Below, piece after piece: positions 26,370 through 35,495 of a stretch of DNA of 64,000 nt. Under the pieces are notes generated by a model. That model had not been told where the DNA came from and ran no database searches. It saw only the letters and a list, made by a program, of their open reading frames with translations. Source of the stretch: Curvibacter gracilis ATCC BAA-807 (GTDB lineage Bacteria > Pseudomonadota > Gammaproteobacteria > Burkholderiales > Burkholderiaceae_C); NCBI RefSeq assembly GCF_000518645.1, contig NZ_JADZ01000005.1, positions 62,001 through 126,000 on the forward strand, given 5' to 3'. Every line of letters starts with the position of its first letter. Within the stretch, counting starts at the first letter, position 1. Made by a program: the position numbers and the translations under genes.

Positions 26370-27119
26370 GTGCATGGTGTTTGCTTGTTGAGGGTTTTGC
26401 TGATGCCGGTCCTGCTGGCCTCGGCCCTGTCTTGGGCGCAAAAGCCGGATTTGGGTGCGCCAACGGCGGCTTCCGCTGTACCCCCTCCTGACTCGATGGC
26501 GGCGCGGGTCCAGGCCTGCACGGCCTGCCATGGCCGTGAAGGGCGGGCCACGCCGGATGGCTACTTCCCCCGTCTGGCGGGGAAGCCACAAGGCTATCTT
26601 TATCACCAGCTGTTGAATTTCCGCGATGGTCGGCGTCGCTACCCGCTGATGTCCGGCCTGCTGGAGCACCTGAGCGATGCCTACCTGGCTGAGATGGCGG
26701 GCTACTTTGCCAGCCTCGAGATCCCTTATCCGCCGCCTCGGCCTCCGATGGTGGATTCGGCGTTGCTGGAACGCGGCAGGCGCCTGGTGCAGCGGGGTGA
26801 TGCAGGGCGGGGCTTGCCCGCTTGCGTTCAATGCCACGGCTCGGCCATGACGGGTCTGCTTCCGGCGGTGCCGGGTTTGCTGGGGCTGCCCCGGGATTAC
26901 CTCAACAGCCAGTTGGGGGCCTGGCAGACCGGTCAGCGACAGGCTCAGGCGCCAGATTGCATGGCCAAGGTGGCGCGCATGTTGAGCGCGGACGAGGTCA
27001 GTGCCATCTCGGCGTGGCTGGCCAGTCAGGCGCTGCCTGCCAATCCCGGGGCAGTCAAGAGTCTGCCCCAGCCTTTGCCCTTGAAGTGTGGTGGCCTGGC
27101 CGCCGGGGAGGGCTCATGA
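26370..27119 (+). CDS. Di-haem c-type cytochrome (c4-like)
   Basis: Exported electron carrier of 249 residues with two haem-binding sites, CTACH (near 49-53) and CVQCH (near 152-156), in tandem cytochrome c domains resembling c4/c553. A GTG at 26370 gives an N-terminus with a positive residue followed by LLMPVLLASALSWAQ, a plausible signal peptide; the internal ATG at 26403 would leave a very short one. The stop overlaps the next cytochrome gene by ATGA. Possible methionine sixth ligands are present (YPLMSGLLEH and MTGL regions). Role: electron transfer in the periplasm, partner unknown. Confidence 0.86.
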   Translation: MHGVCLLRVLLMPVLLASALSWAQKPDLGAPTAASAVPPPDSMAARVQACTACHGREGRATPDGYFPRLAGKPQGYLYHQLLNFRDGRRRYPLMSGLLEHLSDAYLAEMAGYFASLEIPYPPPRPPMVDSALLERGRRLVQRGDAGRGLPACVQCHGSAMTGLLPAVPGLLGLPRDYLNSQLGAWQTGQRQAQAPDCMAKVARMLSADEVSAISAWLASQALPANPGAVKSLPQPLPLKCGGLAAGEGS

Positions 27120-28417
27120 GGCGGTGGTTTTGGGGTGGGGGGCTTGTACTGGGCTTGGGGGTGGCTGTGTTTGCTGTGCTGCTCTGGATGGGGTGGCGCC
27201 AGGTGCCGGACTCCTGGTCTGCCGCGGCCGGGGCTTCTGGGCAAACGTCGCCGGTTGATCAGGTGTCGCGGGGTGCCTATCTGGCTCGGGCGGGTAATTG
27301 CGCGGCTTGCCACACGGCGCAAGGCGGCAGGCCTTATGCCGGAGGGCGGGCGATCGAGACGCCGTTTGGGCGGGTGTATTCCAGCAATTTGACCTCCGAC
27401 CCGACAACAGGCCTGGGGCGTTGGACGGAGGAGGACTTCTGGAAAGCCCTGCACCATGGCCGCTCGCGCGATGGGCGGCTGCTGAATCCCGCATTTCCGT
27501 ATGTTGAGTACAGCCGTGTGACGCCTGAGGATGCGAGCGCCTTGTGGGCCTTCCTGAGAACAGTCCCGCCAGTCGCTCGTGAAAACACAGCCCACGAACT
27601 GCCCTGGCCGTATCGCACGCAATGGGCGCTGGCATTCTGGCGTGGCTTGTATTTCCGGCCGGCGGTCTGGCAGGAGCTGTCTGATCAAAGCCCCTCGTGG
27701 AATCGGGGTGCTTACCTGGTGCAGGGGTTGGGGCATTGTGCGGCCTGCCACACCCCGCGTGACGCCCTTGGGGGCTATCGGCCGGGTGCTGAATTTGGGG
27801 GGTATCACCTGCCTGCGCAGGGTTGGTATGCGCCATCCCTCAAGGATCTTGGTCAGGCCGGGGTGGAGGCTTCGGGTCGAGATGAATGGGTGAGGGTGCT
27901 CAAGTCGGGTGCTGGGGCTGCGGCTGTTGTGACCGGTCCCATGGCTGAAGTGGTCTCGCAAAGTACGCAATACCTCAGCGCGGAGGACTTGCATGCCATG
28001 GCGTCCTATCTGGCCTCATCTGCCGAGGCGTCGGGTCTTGCTGCGTTGGCGCAGGGGGCGCAGGGGGCTGTAGCCGTTGCTGGGTCGTCGGGGGCGGGGG
28101 CTCAACTTTACGAACGGCATTGCTCCTCTTGTCATGGTGAGCGAGGGCAGGGTGTGTTGGGGGCCTATCCTCCGCTGGCAGGCAATCGGGCCGTGCTCAT
28201 GGCGCAAACCGGCAACCTCGTCCGAATGGTGCTGGAGGGGGGTTATTCGCCCAGTACTGCGGACAACCCTCGGCCGCATGGCATGCCGCCTTTTCGCCTG
28301 GTCTTGCGTGACGATGAGGTGGCTGCCGTGTTGTCCTATGTGCGCAATGCCTGGGGGAACTCAGCGCCTCCCATCGTTCCCCTGGATGTTCTTCGAGAGG
28401 GTGTGTCCGTGCAGTGA
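27116..28417 (+). CDS. Tri-haem cytochrome c, alcohol-dehydrogenase cytochrome-subunit type
   Basis: 433 residues with an N-terminal membrane anchor (RRWFWGGGLVLGLGVAVFAV) and three haem sites, CAACH (near 61-65), CAACH (near 209-213) and CSSCH (near 341-345). This three-domain pattern matches the membrane-bound cytochrome subunit (AdhB-like) of PQQ alcohol/aldehyde or gluconate dehydrogenases, which passes electrons to ubiquinone or to an oxidase. No dehydrogenase subunit is encoded nearby, so its electron donor is elsewhere or different. Translationally coupled to the di-haem cytochrome upstream. Confidence 0.87.
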   Translation: MRRWFWGGGLVLGLGVAVFAVLLWMGWRQVPDSWSAAAGASGQTSPVDQVSRGAYLARAGNCAACHTAQGGRPYAGGRAIETPFGRVYSSNLTSDPTTGLGRWTEEDFWKALHHGRSRDGRLLNPAFPYVEYSRVTPEDASALWAFLRTVPPVARENTAHELPWPYRTQWALAFWRGLYFRPAVWQELSDQSPSWNRGAYLVQGLGHCAACHTPRDALGGYRPGAEFGGYHLPAQGWYAPSLKDLGQAGVEASGRDEWVRVLKSGAGAAAVVTGPMAEVVSQSTQYLSAEDLHAMASYLASSAEASGLAALAQGAQGAVAVAGSSGAGAQLYERHCSSCHGERGQGVLGAYPPLAGNRAVLMAQTGNLVRMVLEGGYSPSTADNPRPHGMPPFRLVLRDDEVAAVLSYVRNAWGNSAPPIVPLDVLREGVSVQ

Positions 28418-28483
28418 AAAGCGAATCCTGATCTGAAGTTGGCAGGGGTTTGCGCTACCATGCCGGCCAGACTGGGGGTGCTG

Positions 28484-28852
28484 ATGTCAGAGTGGTTTGT
28501 GGTTTGTCTGTGTGCCGGCTGGTGCGGGGTTTGCAAGGAATACTCGGCAGGATTCCGCGCGCTGGCCTCGCGCCACCCGGAGGCGGCCTTTCATTGGGTT
28601 GATATCGAGGACGAGGCCGATGTCATGGGCGATGTGGATGTGGAAACCTTCCCCACCTTGCTGATCGCTTGCGGTGCCGAGGTGCACCACTTTGGCGCCT
28701 TGCCTCCTCAGCCCGAGGTCCTCGCCCGTTTGTTGAGTGGTTTCCAGGCCGAGTCGGGGCGGGTTCCCAGGGCGGATGCAGAGGCAAGGGCCTTGTGGCA
28801 TCGGGTGCGCGGGGTGTTGGGGCCCGGTACGGCATGCACCGATCCTCCTTGA
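28484..28852 (+). CDS. Thioredoxin-like protein
   Basis: Small thioredoxin-fold protein of 122 residues from ATG 28484. The active site is AGWCGVCKEY (C14 and C17; CGVC instead of CGPC), followed by VDIEDEADV, the cis-proline motif ETFPTLLI and a helical C-terminus. There is no signal peptide with this start, so it should be cytoplasmic; upstream TTG/ATG codons (28439, 28460) would not add one. The Gly-Val pair suggests a different redox potential from thioredoxin. It directly follows the cytochrome pair, so a link with cytochrome or oxidative physiology is possible but unproven. Confidence 0.82.
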   Translation: MSEWFVVCLCAGWCGVCKEYSAGFRALASRHPEAAFHWVDIEDEADVMGDVDVETFPTLLIACGAEVHHFGALPPQPEVLARLLSGFQAESGRVPRADAEARALWHRVRGVLGPGTACTDPP

Positions 28853-28875
28853 TGCAAAAACTAAAGCCGAAACCT

Positions 28876-28904
28876 TTGCAAATCAACACTTTAGACGTTA
28901 CAAT
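28876..28904 (+). promoter_or_regulatory. Strong sigma-70 promoter upstream of rimP-nusA-infB
   Basis: TTGCAA (28876-28881), a 17-base spacer and TACAAT (28899-28904) lie just after the thioredoxin-like gene. Predicted start is near 28911, about 135 bases upstream of the rimP start codon. It is the best promoter in the window and precedes an intrinsic terminator. Confidence 0.75.
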
Positions 28905-28920
28905 AAGGGCTTCACGACCA

Positions 28921-28951
28921 AACGGGCGGGTAATTACCGCCCGTTTTTTTT
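28921..28951 (+). terminator. Leader terminator (probable attenuator) of the nusA operon
   Basis: AACGGGCGG and CCGCCCGTT form a 9-bp GC-rich stem with a 7-base loop, followed by eight Ts (28944-28951). It begins about ten bases after the predicted transcription start, so default transcripts would be only about 40 nucleotides. As a terminator for upstream genes it would be misplaced, because the promoter lies between. NusA-controlled attenuation is the likely reading. Confidence 0.8.
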
Positions 28952-29044
28952 GGTTAATCGTTTTTGGTGTGGTGCCTGCGCCCCGGTATGAACCGGGGTT
29001 TGAGCGCCACTGACCACCTCTTAACAGGTTGCATCCGGATCAAC

Positions 29045-29638
29045 GTGGCGCTACAGCAAACCGTCGAACAAACCGTAACTGGACTGGGTTATGACCTCGT
29101 GGAGATCGAGCGCTCCGCAGGGGGCTTGCTACGCATCACCATCGATCTGCCCTGGTCTCCCGAAGCCGCATCTCAAACGCCCGTCTATGTCACGGTCGAA
29201 GACTGCGAAAAAGTCACCCGCCAACTGCAATTCGCTCTTGAAGTCGAAGATGTGGACTATCGGCGTCTCGAGGTCTCCTCCCCCGGCCTGGATCGGCCTT
29301 TGCGCAACGAGCAGGACTTCGTGCGTTTTGCGGGCGAGATCATCGACATCACCCTGAAAAGCCCGATGGGCGCCGCAGCCGGCGGCCTGGTCAGCGCCAA
29401 TCGCAAGAAATTTCGCGGCACGCTGGAGCGTGTCGAATCTGCCGAAGTACCGGCCCAATGGCAAATCGTCTGGCGTGATGAGCCGGCCGTCAAGCCTGGG
29501 CAGAAGATCAGCAAGAAGCGCGTGCCTGCGCCCTTGCAGGTGCTTGGTTTCACGCTGGATGAGCTTCGCGAAGCCCGTCTGGCCCCCATTGTCGATTTCA
29601 AAGGACGCGCTTCCTCGCAGGAAGCGCCGTCTGCTTGA
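29045..29638 (+). CDS. rimP: Ribosome maturation factor RimP
   Basis: Factor needed for 30S subunit maturation. 197 residues from the GTG at 29045, whose N-terminus (LQQTVEQTVTGLGYDLVEIE) aligns with the family start; an in-frame ATG at 28988 would add an unconserved stretch. The core motif LEVSSPGLDRPLRNEQDF is present. An internal Gly/Ala-rich insert (about 107-120) and a C-terminal KKRVPAPLQVLGF region make it longer than the ~150-residue E. coli protein, which is usual in Burkholderiales. First gene of the operon; nusA follows 66 bases later. Confidence 0.94.
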   Translation: MALQQTVEQTVTGLGYDLVEIERSAGGLLRITIDLPWSPEAASQTPVYVTVEDCEKVTRQLQFALEVEDVDYRRLEVSSPGLDRPLRNEQDFVRFAGEIIDITLKSPMGAAAGGLVSANRKKFRGTLERVESAEVPAQWQIVWRDEPAVKPGQKISKKRVPAPLQVLGFTLDELREARLAPIVDFKGRASSQEAPSA

Positions 29639-29704
29639 ACGGGTGCATGGCCGAGCGATCTGCCAGCGCCCTCATTGCATCGTTTTGGATAGGAGAGTCG
29701 TGAC

Positions 29705-31189
29705 ATGAATCGCGAATTGTTGATGTTGGTCGAAGCCATCTCGCGCGAAAAGAATGTGGAGCGTGATGTGGTCTTTGGTGCCGTCGAATCGGCACTGGCC
29801 CAGGCTACCAAGAAGCTCTACGAGGGCGAGGTGGACATTCGCGTGGCGATTGACCGCGACACGGGCAATTACGAGACCTTCCGCCGCTGGCACGTGGTGC
29901 CCGATGAAGCGGGTCTGCAGCTGCCCGACCAGGAAATCCTGTTGTTCGAAGCCAAGGAGCAGATCCCTGACATCGAACTCGACGAATACATCGAAGAGTC
30001 CGTTCCTTCTGTGCCGATCGGCCGCATTGGCGCCATGGCCGCCAAGCAGGTCATTCTGCAGAAGATCCGAGACGCCGAGCGCGAGATGCTGCTCAACGAC
30101 TTCATGTCTCGTGGCGACAAGATCTTTGTCGGCACCGTCAAGCGCATGGACAAGGGCGACATCATCGTCGAGTCCGGCCGGGTCGAAGGCCGCCTGCGTC
30201 GTGGCGAGATGATCCCCAAGGAAAACCTGCGCAACGGCGACCGCGTGCGCGCCATGATCATGGAAGTCGATCTGACCCTGCGTGGGGCTCCGATCGTGTT
30301 GTCCCGTTCCGCGCCTGAATTCATGATCGAGTTGTTCCGTCAGGAAGTGCCTGAAATCGAGCAGGGTCTGCTTGAAATCAAGTCCTGTGCCCGTGATGCC
30401 GGCTCCCGCGCCAAGATCGCCGTGCTCTCGCACGACAAGCGTGTGGACCCGATCGGCACCTGTGTCGGCGTGCGTGGTACCCGCGTCAACGCGGTCACCA
30501 ACGAGTTGGCCGGTGAGCGTGTCGACATCGTGCTGTGGAGCGAAGACCCGGCCCAGTTCGTGATCGGTGCCCTGGCCCCGGCCAATGTGCAGTCCATCGT
30601 GGTGGACGAAGAAAAGCACGCGATGGACGTGGTGGTGGACGAAGAAAACCTCGCCATCGCCATCGGGCGCGGCGGCCAGAACGTGCGCCTGGCCTCCGAC
30701 CTGACGGGTTGGAAGATCAACATCATGGATGCGGCCGAATCGGCGCAGAAGCAAGCCAATGAAACACAGGCCACGCGCCAGTTGTTCATGGAAAAGCTCG
30801 ATGTCGACGAGGAAATCGCCGAGATCCTGATTTCCGAAGGCTTCACCAGCCTCGAAGAAGTGGCCTATGTGCCGATCCAGGAAATGCTGGAGATCGAAAG
30901 CTTCGACGAAGACACGGTGAACGAACTGCGTTCGCGGGCCAAGGATGCTCTGCTGACCATGGAAATCGCTCGGGAAGAGAGCGTTGACGAAGTTTCCCAG
31001 GACTTGCGTGATCTCGAGGGCCTCAGCCCCGAACTGATCGCCAAGCTGGCAGCTGGCGGGGTCCATACCCGCGACGAACTGGCGGATCTGGCGGTGGATG
31101 AACTCACCGACATCACCGGCCAGACCCCTGAAGAAGCCACAGCTTTGATCATGAAGGCACGCGAACATTGGTTCGCGGGTCAAGAGTAA
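29705..31189 (+). CDS. nusA: Transcription termination/antitermination protein NusA
   Basis: RNA polymerase-associated factor modulating pausing, termination and antitermination; 494 residues. Domains in order: N-terminal RNAP-binding domain (1-125), S1 (about 135-200, [19 protein letters not shown]), KH1 and KH2 (about 230-345, [17 protein letters not shown] and [18 protein letters not shown]), and two C-terminal acidic helix-hairpin-helix repeats (about 360-494) as in gammaproteobacterial NusA. RBS AGGAGA lies upstream of ATG 29705. It may regulate its own operon through the leader terminator at 28921-28951. Confidence 0.98.
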   Translation: MNRELLMLVEAISREKNVERDVVFGAVESALAQATKKLYEGEVDIRVAIDRDTGNYETFRRWHVVPDEAGLQLPDQEILLFEAKEQIPDIELDEYIEESVPSVPIGRIGAMAAKQVILQKIRDAEREMLLNDFMSRGDKIFVGTVKRMDKGDIIVESGRVEGRLRRGEMIPKENLRNGDRVRAMIMEVDLTLRGAPIVLSRSAPEFMIELFRQEVPEIEQGLLEIKSCARDAGSRAKIAVLSHDKRVDPIGTCVGVRGTRVNAVTNELAGERVDIVLWSEDPAQFVIGALAPANVQSIVVDEEKHAMDVVVDEENLAIAIGRGGQNVRLASDLTGWKINIMDAAESAQKQANETQATRQLFMEKLDVDEEIAEILISEGFTSLEEVAYVPIQEMLEIESFDEDTVNELRSRAKDALLTMEIAREESVDEVSQDLRDLEGLSPELIAKLAAGGVHTRDELADLAVDELTDITGQTPEEATALIMKAREHWFAGQE

Positions 31190-31213
31190 TGGTCATGGAG
31201 GCAAGAACCAAAT

Positions 31214-34087
31214 ATGTCCAGTACCACTGTCGCCGAGTTCGCTAACGAGCTCAAGAAGTCCCCTGAAACCCTGCTCGAGCAGCTTCGCACGGCGGGCGTT
31301 TCCAAGCGCTCCTCTTCCGACAATCTGACCGAGTCCGACAAGCAGCAGCTGTTGAGTTTCCTGCAGGCAAGCCACGGCACCACTGCCGTGGACCGCAAGA
31401 AGATCACGCTCGTGAAGAAGTCGACCAGCGAAATCAAGCAAGCCGATGCCACTGGCAAGGCCCGCACCATTCAGGTGGAAGTGCGCAAGAAGCGCACCTT
31501 CATCCAGCGCGAGGAAGACGTGCGCCCTGAATCGGCCGCCGTGGTCGAGCAGGAAGTGCCGCCCACCGCTGCTGAGACGGCCCACAACGCCGATCTGAGC
31601 CGCCGTGAGGAAGAGGCCCGCCGCCAGGCCGAGCAGATCCGTGACCAGGAAACCGAGTTGGCGGCCAAGCGCCGTGAGCGCGAAGAGCTGGAGCGCCGTG
31701 AGCGCGAGGCCGAAGAGCGCGCAGCCGCTTACGCAGCCCAGGAAGAAGCCCGTCGGGCCCAGGCCATGGCTGAAAAGGAAGTGGCCAGCAAGGAGCAGGC
31801 TGAAGCCGCTGCTGCTGTGCGCGCTGCCGCTGCCGCTGCCCGTGAAAAGGCCGAGGCAGAGTCCCGTGCCCGCGCCCAGGAAGAAGCCACTCGCGCTGCC
31901 GACCTGAGCGAGCGTCGCCGCAAGGCCGAGGCCGAAGCTGCTGCCATCCGCTCGATGATGGCCACGCCCAAGAAGGTTCTCGTGGCCAAAAAGCCCGAAG
32001 AGCCGAAGCCCGTGGCCAAGCCTGGCGATGCCAAGGCCGGCGTCAAGGGCACTCTGCACAAGCCTGCCGGTACCCCCGGAGCAGGTGCAGGCACCCGCAC
32101 GGCCAATGCACCGGCTCCTGCAGCAGGTCCTGGTGGCAACAAGGAAGTCAAGTCGGCCAAGCTGTCCTCCAGCTGGGCGGGCGATCCGGCCAAGAAGAAG
32201 GAAATCAAGACCCGTGGTGACAGCAGTGGCGGCGTGGGTCGCAACAGTTGGCGCAGCGGTCCGCGTGGCCGACGTGGCAACGACCGTGACAGCCGCGAAG
32301 ACCAGCAGCAACAGGCCCCGGTCGAAGCACGTGTGATCGAAGTGCACGTGCCCGAAACCATCACCGTGGCCGAACTGGCTCACAAGATGGCGGTCAAGGC
32401 CTCTGAGGTGATCAAGCACCTGATGAAGCTGGGTCAGATGGTCACCATCAACCAGCCGCTGGACCAGGACACCGCGATGATCGTGGTCGAGGAAATGGGT
32501 CACAAGGCCATCGTCGCCGCACTGGATGATCCGGAAGCCTTCACCGACGAAGACGTGGCAGCCCAGGACGCCGAGCAACTGCCTCGTGCTCCGGTCGTGA
32601 CCGTGATGGGTCACGTCGACCACGGCAAGACCTCGCTGCTGGACTACATCCGTCGCACCAAGGTGGCCTCTGGCGAAGCCGGTGGGATCACCCAGCACAT
32701 TGGCGCCTACCACGTGGAAACCCCGCGCGGCATGGTGTCCTTCCTGGACACTCCGGGTCACGAGGCCTTCACGGCTATGCGTGCCCGTGGCGCCCAGGCC
32801 ACCGACATCGTCATCCTGGTGGTGGCAGCCGACGACGGCGTGATGCCGCAGACCAAGGAAGCCATCAAGCACGCCAAGGCGGCTGGTGTGCCCATCGTGG
32901 TTGCCATCAACAAGATCGACAAGCCCGATGCCAACCTGGAGCGCGTGAAGAGCGAGCTGGTGGCTGAAGAGGTCGTGCCTGAAGAGTTCGGTGGCGAGTC
33001 GCCCTTCGTGCCGGTGTCGGCCAAGATGGGCACGGGCATCGACGAACTGCTCGAACAGGTGCTGCTGCAGGCTGAAGTGCTGGAGCTCAAGGCCCCGGTC
33101 GACGCCAACGCCAAGGGCCTGGTGATCGAAGCCAAGCTCGACAAGGGCCGCGGCCCGGTGGCGACCGTGCTGGTCCAGTCCGGTACGCTCAAGACGGGTG
33201 ACGTGGTGCTGGCAGGCCAGACCTACGGCCGTGTGCGCGCCATGCTCGACGAAGCGGGGCGCACCATCAAGTCGGCTGGTCCGTCGATCCCGGTGGAAAT
33301 CCAGGGTCTGACCGAAGTGCCGCAGGCCGGTGATGAATTCATGGTGCTCACGGATGAACGCCGTGCCCGTGAAATCGCCACCTACCGTGCTGGCAAGTTC
33401 CGCAACACCAAGCTGGCCAAGCAACAGGCCGCCAAGCTGGAGAACATGTTCTCCGACATGTCGGCTGGCGAAGTCAAGACCTTGCCGATCATCATCAAGG
33501 CCGACGTGCAGGGTTCGCAAGAAGCTCTGGCTGCCTCGCTGCTCAAGCTGTCCACCGACGAAGTCAAGGTGCAACTGGTCTACGCCGCTGTGGGCGCGAT
33601 CAGCGAATCCGACATCAACCTGGCCATCGCTTCGAAGGCCATCGTGATCGGCTTCAACGTGCGTGCCGATGCCGGTGCCCGCAAGACGGCCGAAGGCAAC
33701 TCCGTCGACATCCATTACTACAACATCATTTACGACGCCGTCGATGAGTTGAAGGCTGCGATGTCGGGCATGCTGACGCCGGACAAGAAGGAAGAAGTCA
33801 TCGGTACGGCCGAAATCCGCACCGTGTTCGTCGCCTCCAAGATCGGCACGGTGGCTGGCTGTATGGTCACCTCCGGCATGGTCAACCGCTCGGCACGCTT
33901 CCGCCTGCTGCGCGACAACGTGGTCATCTACACCGGCGAGCTCGAGTCCCTCAAGCGCGTCAAGGACGATGTCCGCGAAGTCAAGGAAGGCTTCGAGTGC
34001 GGTATCAAGCTCAAGAACTACAACGACATCTCCGTGGGCGACCAGCTGGAGTTCTTCGAGATCAAGGAAATCGCCCGCACGCTGTGA
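31214..34087 (+). CDS. infB: Translation initiation factor IF-2
   Basis: GTPase that delivers initiator tRNA and joins subunits; 957 residues. A small N-terminal IF2-N domain (1-60) is followed by a highly charged Glu/Arg/Ala-rich helix (about 115-250), an Ala/Pro/Gly linker and a second IF2-N fold (about 375-430). The G domain has GHVDHGKTS (near 465), DTPGH and NKIDKPDA; domains II-IV complete the protein with [14 protein letters not shown] and [14 protein letters not shown]. Adjacent to nusA and rbfA in the universal order. Long rightward coding has a deceptive 1175-codon antisense frame opposite. Confidence 0.98.
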   Translation: MSSTTVAEFANELKKSPETLLEQLRTAGVSKRSSSDNLTESDKQQLLSFLQASHGTTAVDRKKITLVKKSTSEIKQADATGKARTIQVEVRKKRTFIQREEDVRPESAAVVEQEVPPTAAETAHNADLSRREEEARRQAEQIRDQETELAAKRREREELERREREAEERAAAYAAQEEARRAQAMAEKEVASKEQAEAAAAVRAAAAAAREKAEAESRARAQEEATRAADLSERRRKAEAEAAAIRSMMATPKKVLVAKKPEEPKPVAKPGDAKAGVKGTLHKPAGTPGAGAGTRTANAPAPAAGPGGNKEVKSAKLSSSWAGDPAKKKEIKTRGDSSGGVGRNSWRSGPRGRRGNDRDSREDQQQQAPVEARVIEVHVPETITVAELAHKMAVKASEVIKHLMKLGQMVTINQPLDQDTAMIVVEEMGHKAIVAALDDPEAFTDEDVAAQDAEQLPRAPVVTVMGHVDHGKTSLLDYIRRTKVASGEAGGITQHIGAYHVETPRGMVSFLDTPGHEAFTAMRARGAQATDIVILVVAADDGVMPQTKEAIKHAKAAGVPIVVAINKIDKPDANLERVKSELVAEEVVPEEFGGESPFVPVSAKMGTGIDELLEQVLLQAEVLELKAPVDANAKGLVIEAKLDKGRGPVATVLVQSGTLKTGDVVLAGQTYGRVRAMLDEAGRTIKSAGPSIPVEIQGLTEVPQAGDEFMVLTDERRAREIATYRAGKFRNTKLAKQQAAKLENMFSDMSAGEVKTLPIIIKADVQGSQEALAASLLKLSTDEVKVQLVYAAVGAISESDINLAIASKAIVIGFNVRADAGARKTAEGNSVDIHYYNIIYDAVDELKAAMSGMLTPDKKEEVIGTAEIRTVFVASKIGTVAGCMVTSGMVNRSARFRLLRDNVVIYTGELESLKRVKDDVREVKEGFECGIKLKNYNDISVGDQLEFFEIKEIARTL

Positions 34088-34117
34088 GCGTGAGGTGATG
34101 ACGACCTGAGCACGACG

Positions 34118-34489
34118 ATGGCAAAAAAGCCCTCCAGCACCCCCAACCGCAGCTTCAAGGTGGCCGATCAGATCCAGCGTGATCTGACCGAGCTGATCGC
34201 GCGCGAACTCAAAGATCCGCGCGTCGGCATGGTCACCTTGCAGGCGGTGGAGGTGACGCCCGACTATGCGCACGCCAAGGTGTATTTCAGTCTCCTGATT
34301 GGCGACCCGAAAGAAACCGAAGAAGCGCTGAACCAGGCCGCCGGCTTTCTGCGCAACGGCCTGTTCAAGCGTCTGCACATTCACACCGTGCCGACACTGC
34401 ACTTCCACTTCGACCGCACCACCGAGCGTGCGGCCGACATGAACGCCTTGATTGCCAAGGCGGTCTCTTCTCGCGCGAAAGACGACTGA
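34118..34489 (+). CDS. rbfA: 30S ribosome-binding factor RbfA
   Basis: KH-fold protein required for late 30S assembly and cold adaptation; 123 residues. Family blocks [10 protein letters not shown]-like [44 protein letters not shown] and LPTLHFHFD-type [18 protein letters not shown] are seen. Thirty bases after infB and four bases before truB, in the standard order. Confidence 0.97.
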   Translation: MAKKPSSTPNRSFKVADQIQRDLTELIARELKDPRVGMVTLQAVEVTPDYAHAKVYFSLLIGDPKETEEALNQAAGFLRNGLFKRLHIHTVPTLHFHFDRTTERAADMNALIAKAVSSRAKDD

Positions 34490-34493
34490 GCCC

Positions 34494-35495
34494 ATGAACG
34501 CGCCACGCACAAGGGTGCAACGGCGCCCTGTGCATGGGGTGTTGTTGCTCGACAAACCGCTCGGACTCTCGAGCAACAATGCCTTGCAGAAGGCCAAATG
34601 GTTGCTGCGCGCTGAAAAAGCGGGCCACACCGGCACGCTCGATCCCTTGGCCACCGGGGTGTTGCCGCTGTGTTTTGGTGCTGCCACCAAGTTCAGCCAG
34701 CTCCACCTGGACGCCGACAAGACTTATGTGGCCGTGGCTCGGCTGGGCCAGCGCAGCAGCACGGGCGACCGCGAGGGCGACATCATCGAGACCCGTGAGG
34801 TGGATCCTGCCTGCCTCAGCCCCGAGTCTCTGGCTGCGGTCCGTGAGCGCTTTCTGGGGCCGATCCGTCAGGTGCCGCCCATGCACAGCGCCTTGAAGAA
34901 AGACGGCAAGGCCTTGTACGAATATGCCCGCGAGGGCATCGATGTTGAGCGCCCGGCGCGTGATGTGACCATTTTTGAGCTGCAGCTGACCGACGTTTCG
35001 GCAGAGCAGGGCTTTCCAGCCCTGCGCATCGAGGTCCGTTGCAGCAAGGGCACCTACATCCGCACCCTGGGCGAAGACATTGGTCAGGCGTTGGGCTGCG
35101 GGGCTTACCTCGTGTCCCTGCGTCGCACCGTGACCGGTGATTTCGACCAGAGTCGGTGTGTCAGCCTCGAAGCGTTGGAAGCCCTGCCGGAGGCGGAGCG
35201 CTTGGCCAGCCTGATGCCGGTACAGACCTTGCTGACGCATCACACCCGCGTCACGCTGGACAGTCAGAATGCGGGGCGATTTCTGAGCGGCATGCGCCGC
35301 CGGGGTGCCTGGGCCGATGCCCGGGCCGTGGCGGTGTTCGGTGACGCGCCGCCCGCCTTGCTGGGGGTGGGCCACGTGTTGGCCGGTGAGCTGATCCCGG
35401 AGCGGCTGCTGAGCCCCCTCGAGATCCAACAGATTCTTGAAAACATGGAACGAACCCACGGAAGCGAAGGCAACCGTACTGAGGAAACGAAATGA
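34494..35495 (+). CDS. truB: tRNA pseudouridine(55) synthase
   Basis: Enzyme forming pseudouridine 55 in the T-loop of tRNAs; 333 residues. The N-terminal motif GVLLLDKPLGLSSNNALQK, the catalytic aspartate in GHTGTLDPLATGVLPLCFG (near residue 50), and CSKGTYIRTLGEDIG are present, with the substrate-binding RFLGPIRQVPPMHSALKKDGKALYEYAR region. ATG 34494 follows rbfA by four bases. The stop overlaps the typA ATG by four bases, so typA is coupled to the operon. Confidence 0.97.
   Translation: MNAPRTRVQRRPVHGVLLLDKPLGLSSNNALQKAKWLLRAEKAGHTGTLDPLATGVLPLCFGAATKFSQLHLDADKTYVAVARLGQRSSTGDREGDIIETREVDPACLSPESLAAVRERFLGPIRQVPPMHSALKKDGKALYEYAREGIDVERPARDVTIFELQLTDVSAEQGFPALRIEVRCSKGTYIRTLGEDIGQALGCGAYLVSLRRTVTGDFDQSRCVSLEALEALPEAERLASLMPVQTLLTHHTRVTLDSQNAGRFLSGMRRRGAWADARAVAVFGDAPPALLGVGHVLAGELIPERLLSPLEIQQILENMERTHGSEGNRTEETK

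Noticed and set aside
31193-34720. An 1175-codon open frame on the minus strand opposite infB and rbfA
   Set aside because: It is antisense to well-conserved genes, is rich in low-information His/Gly/Asp/Leu, and has no domain or start signal. Such frames arise from high third-position GC.
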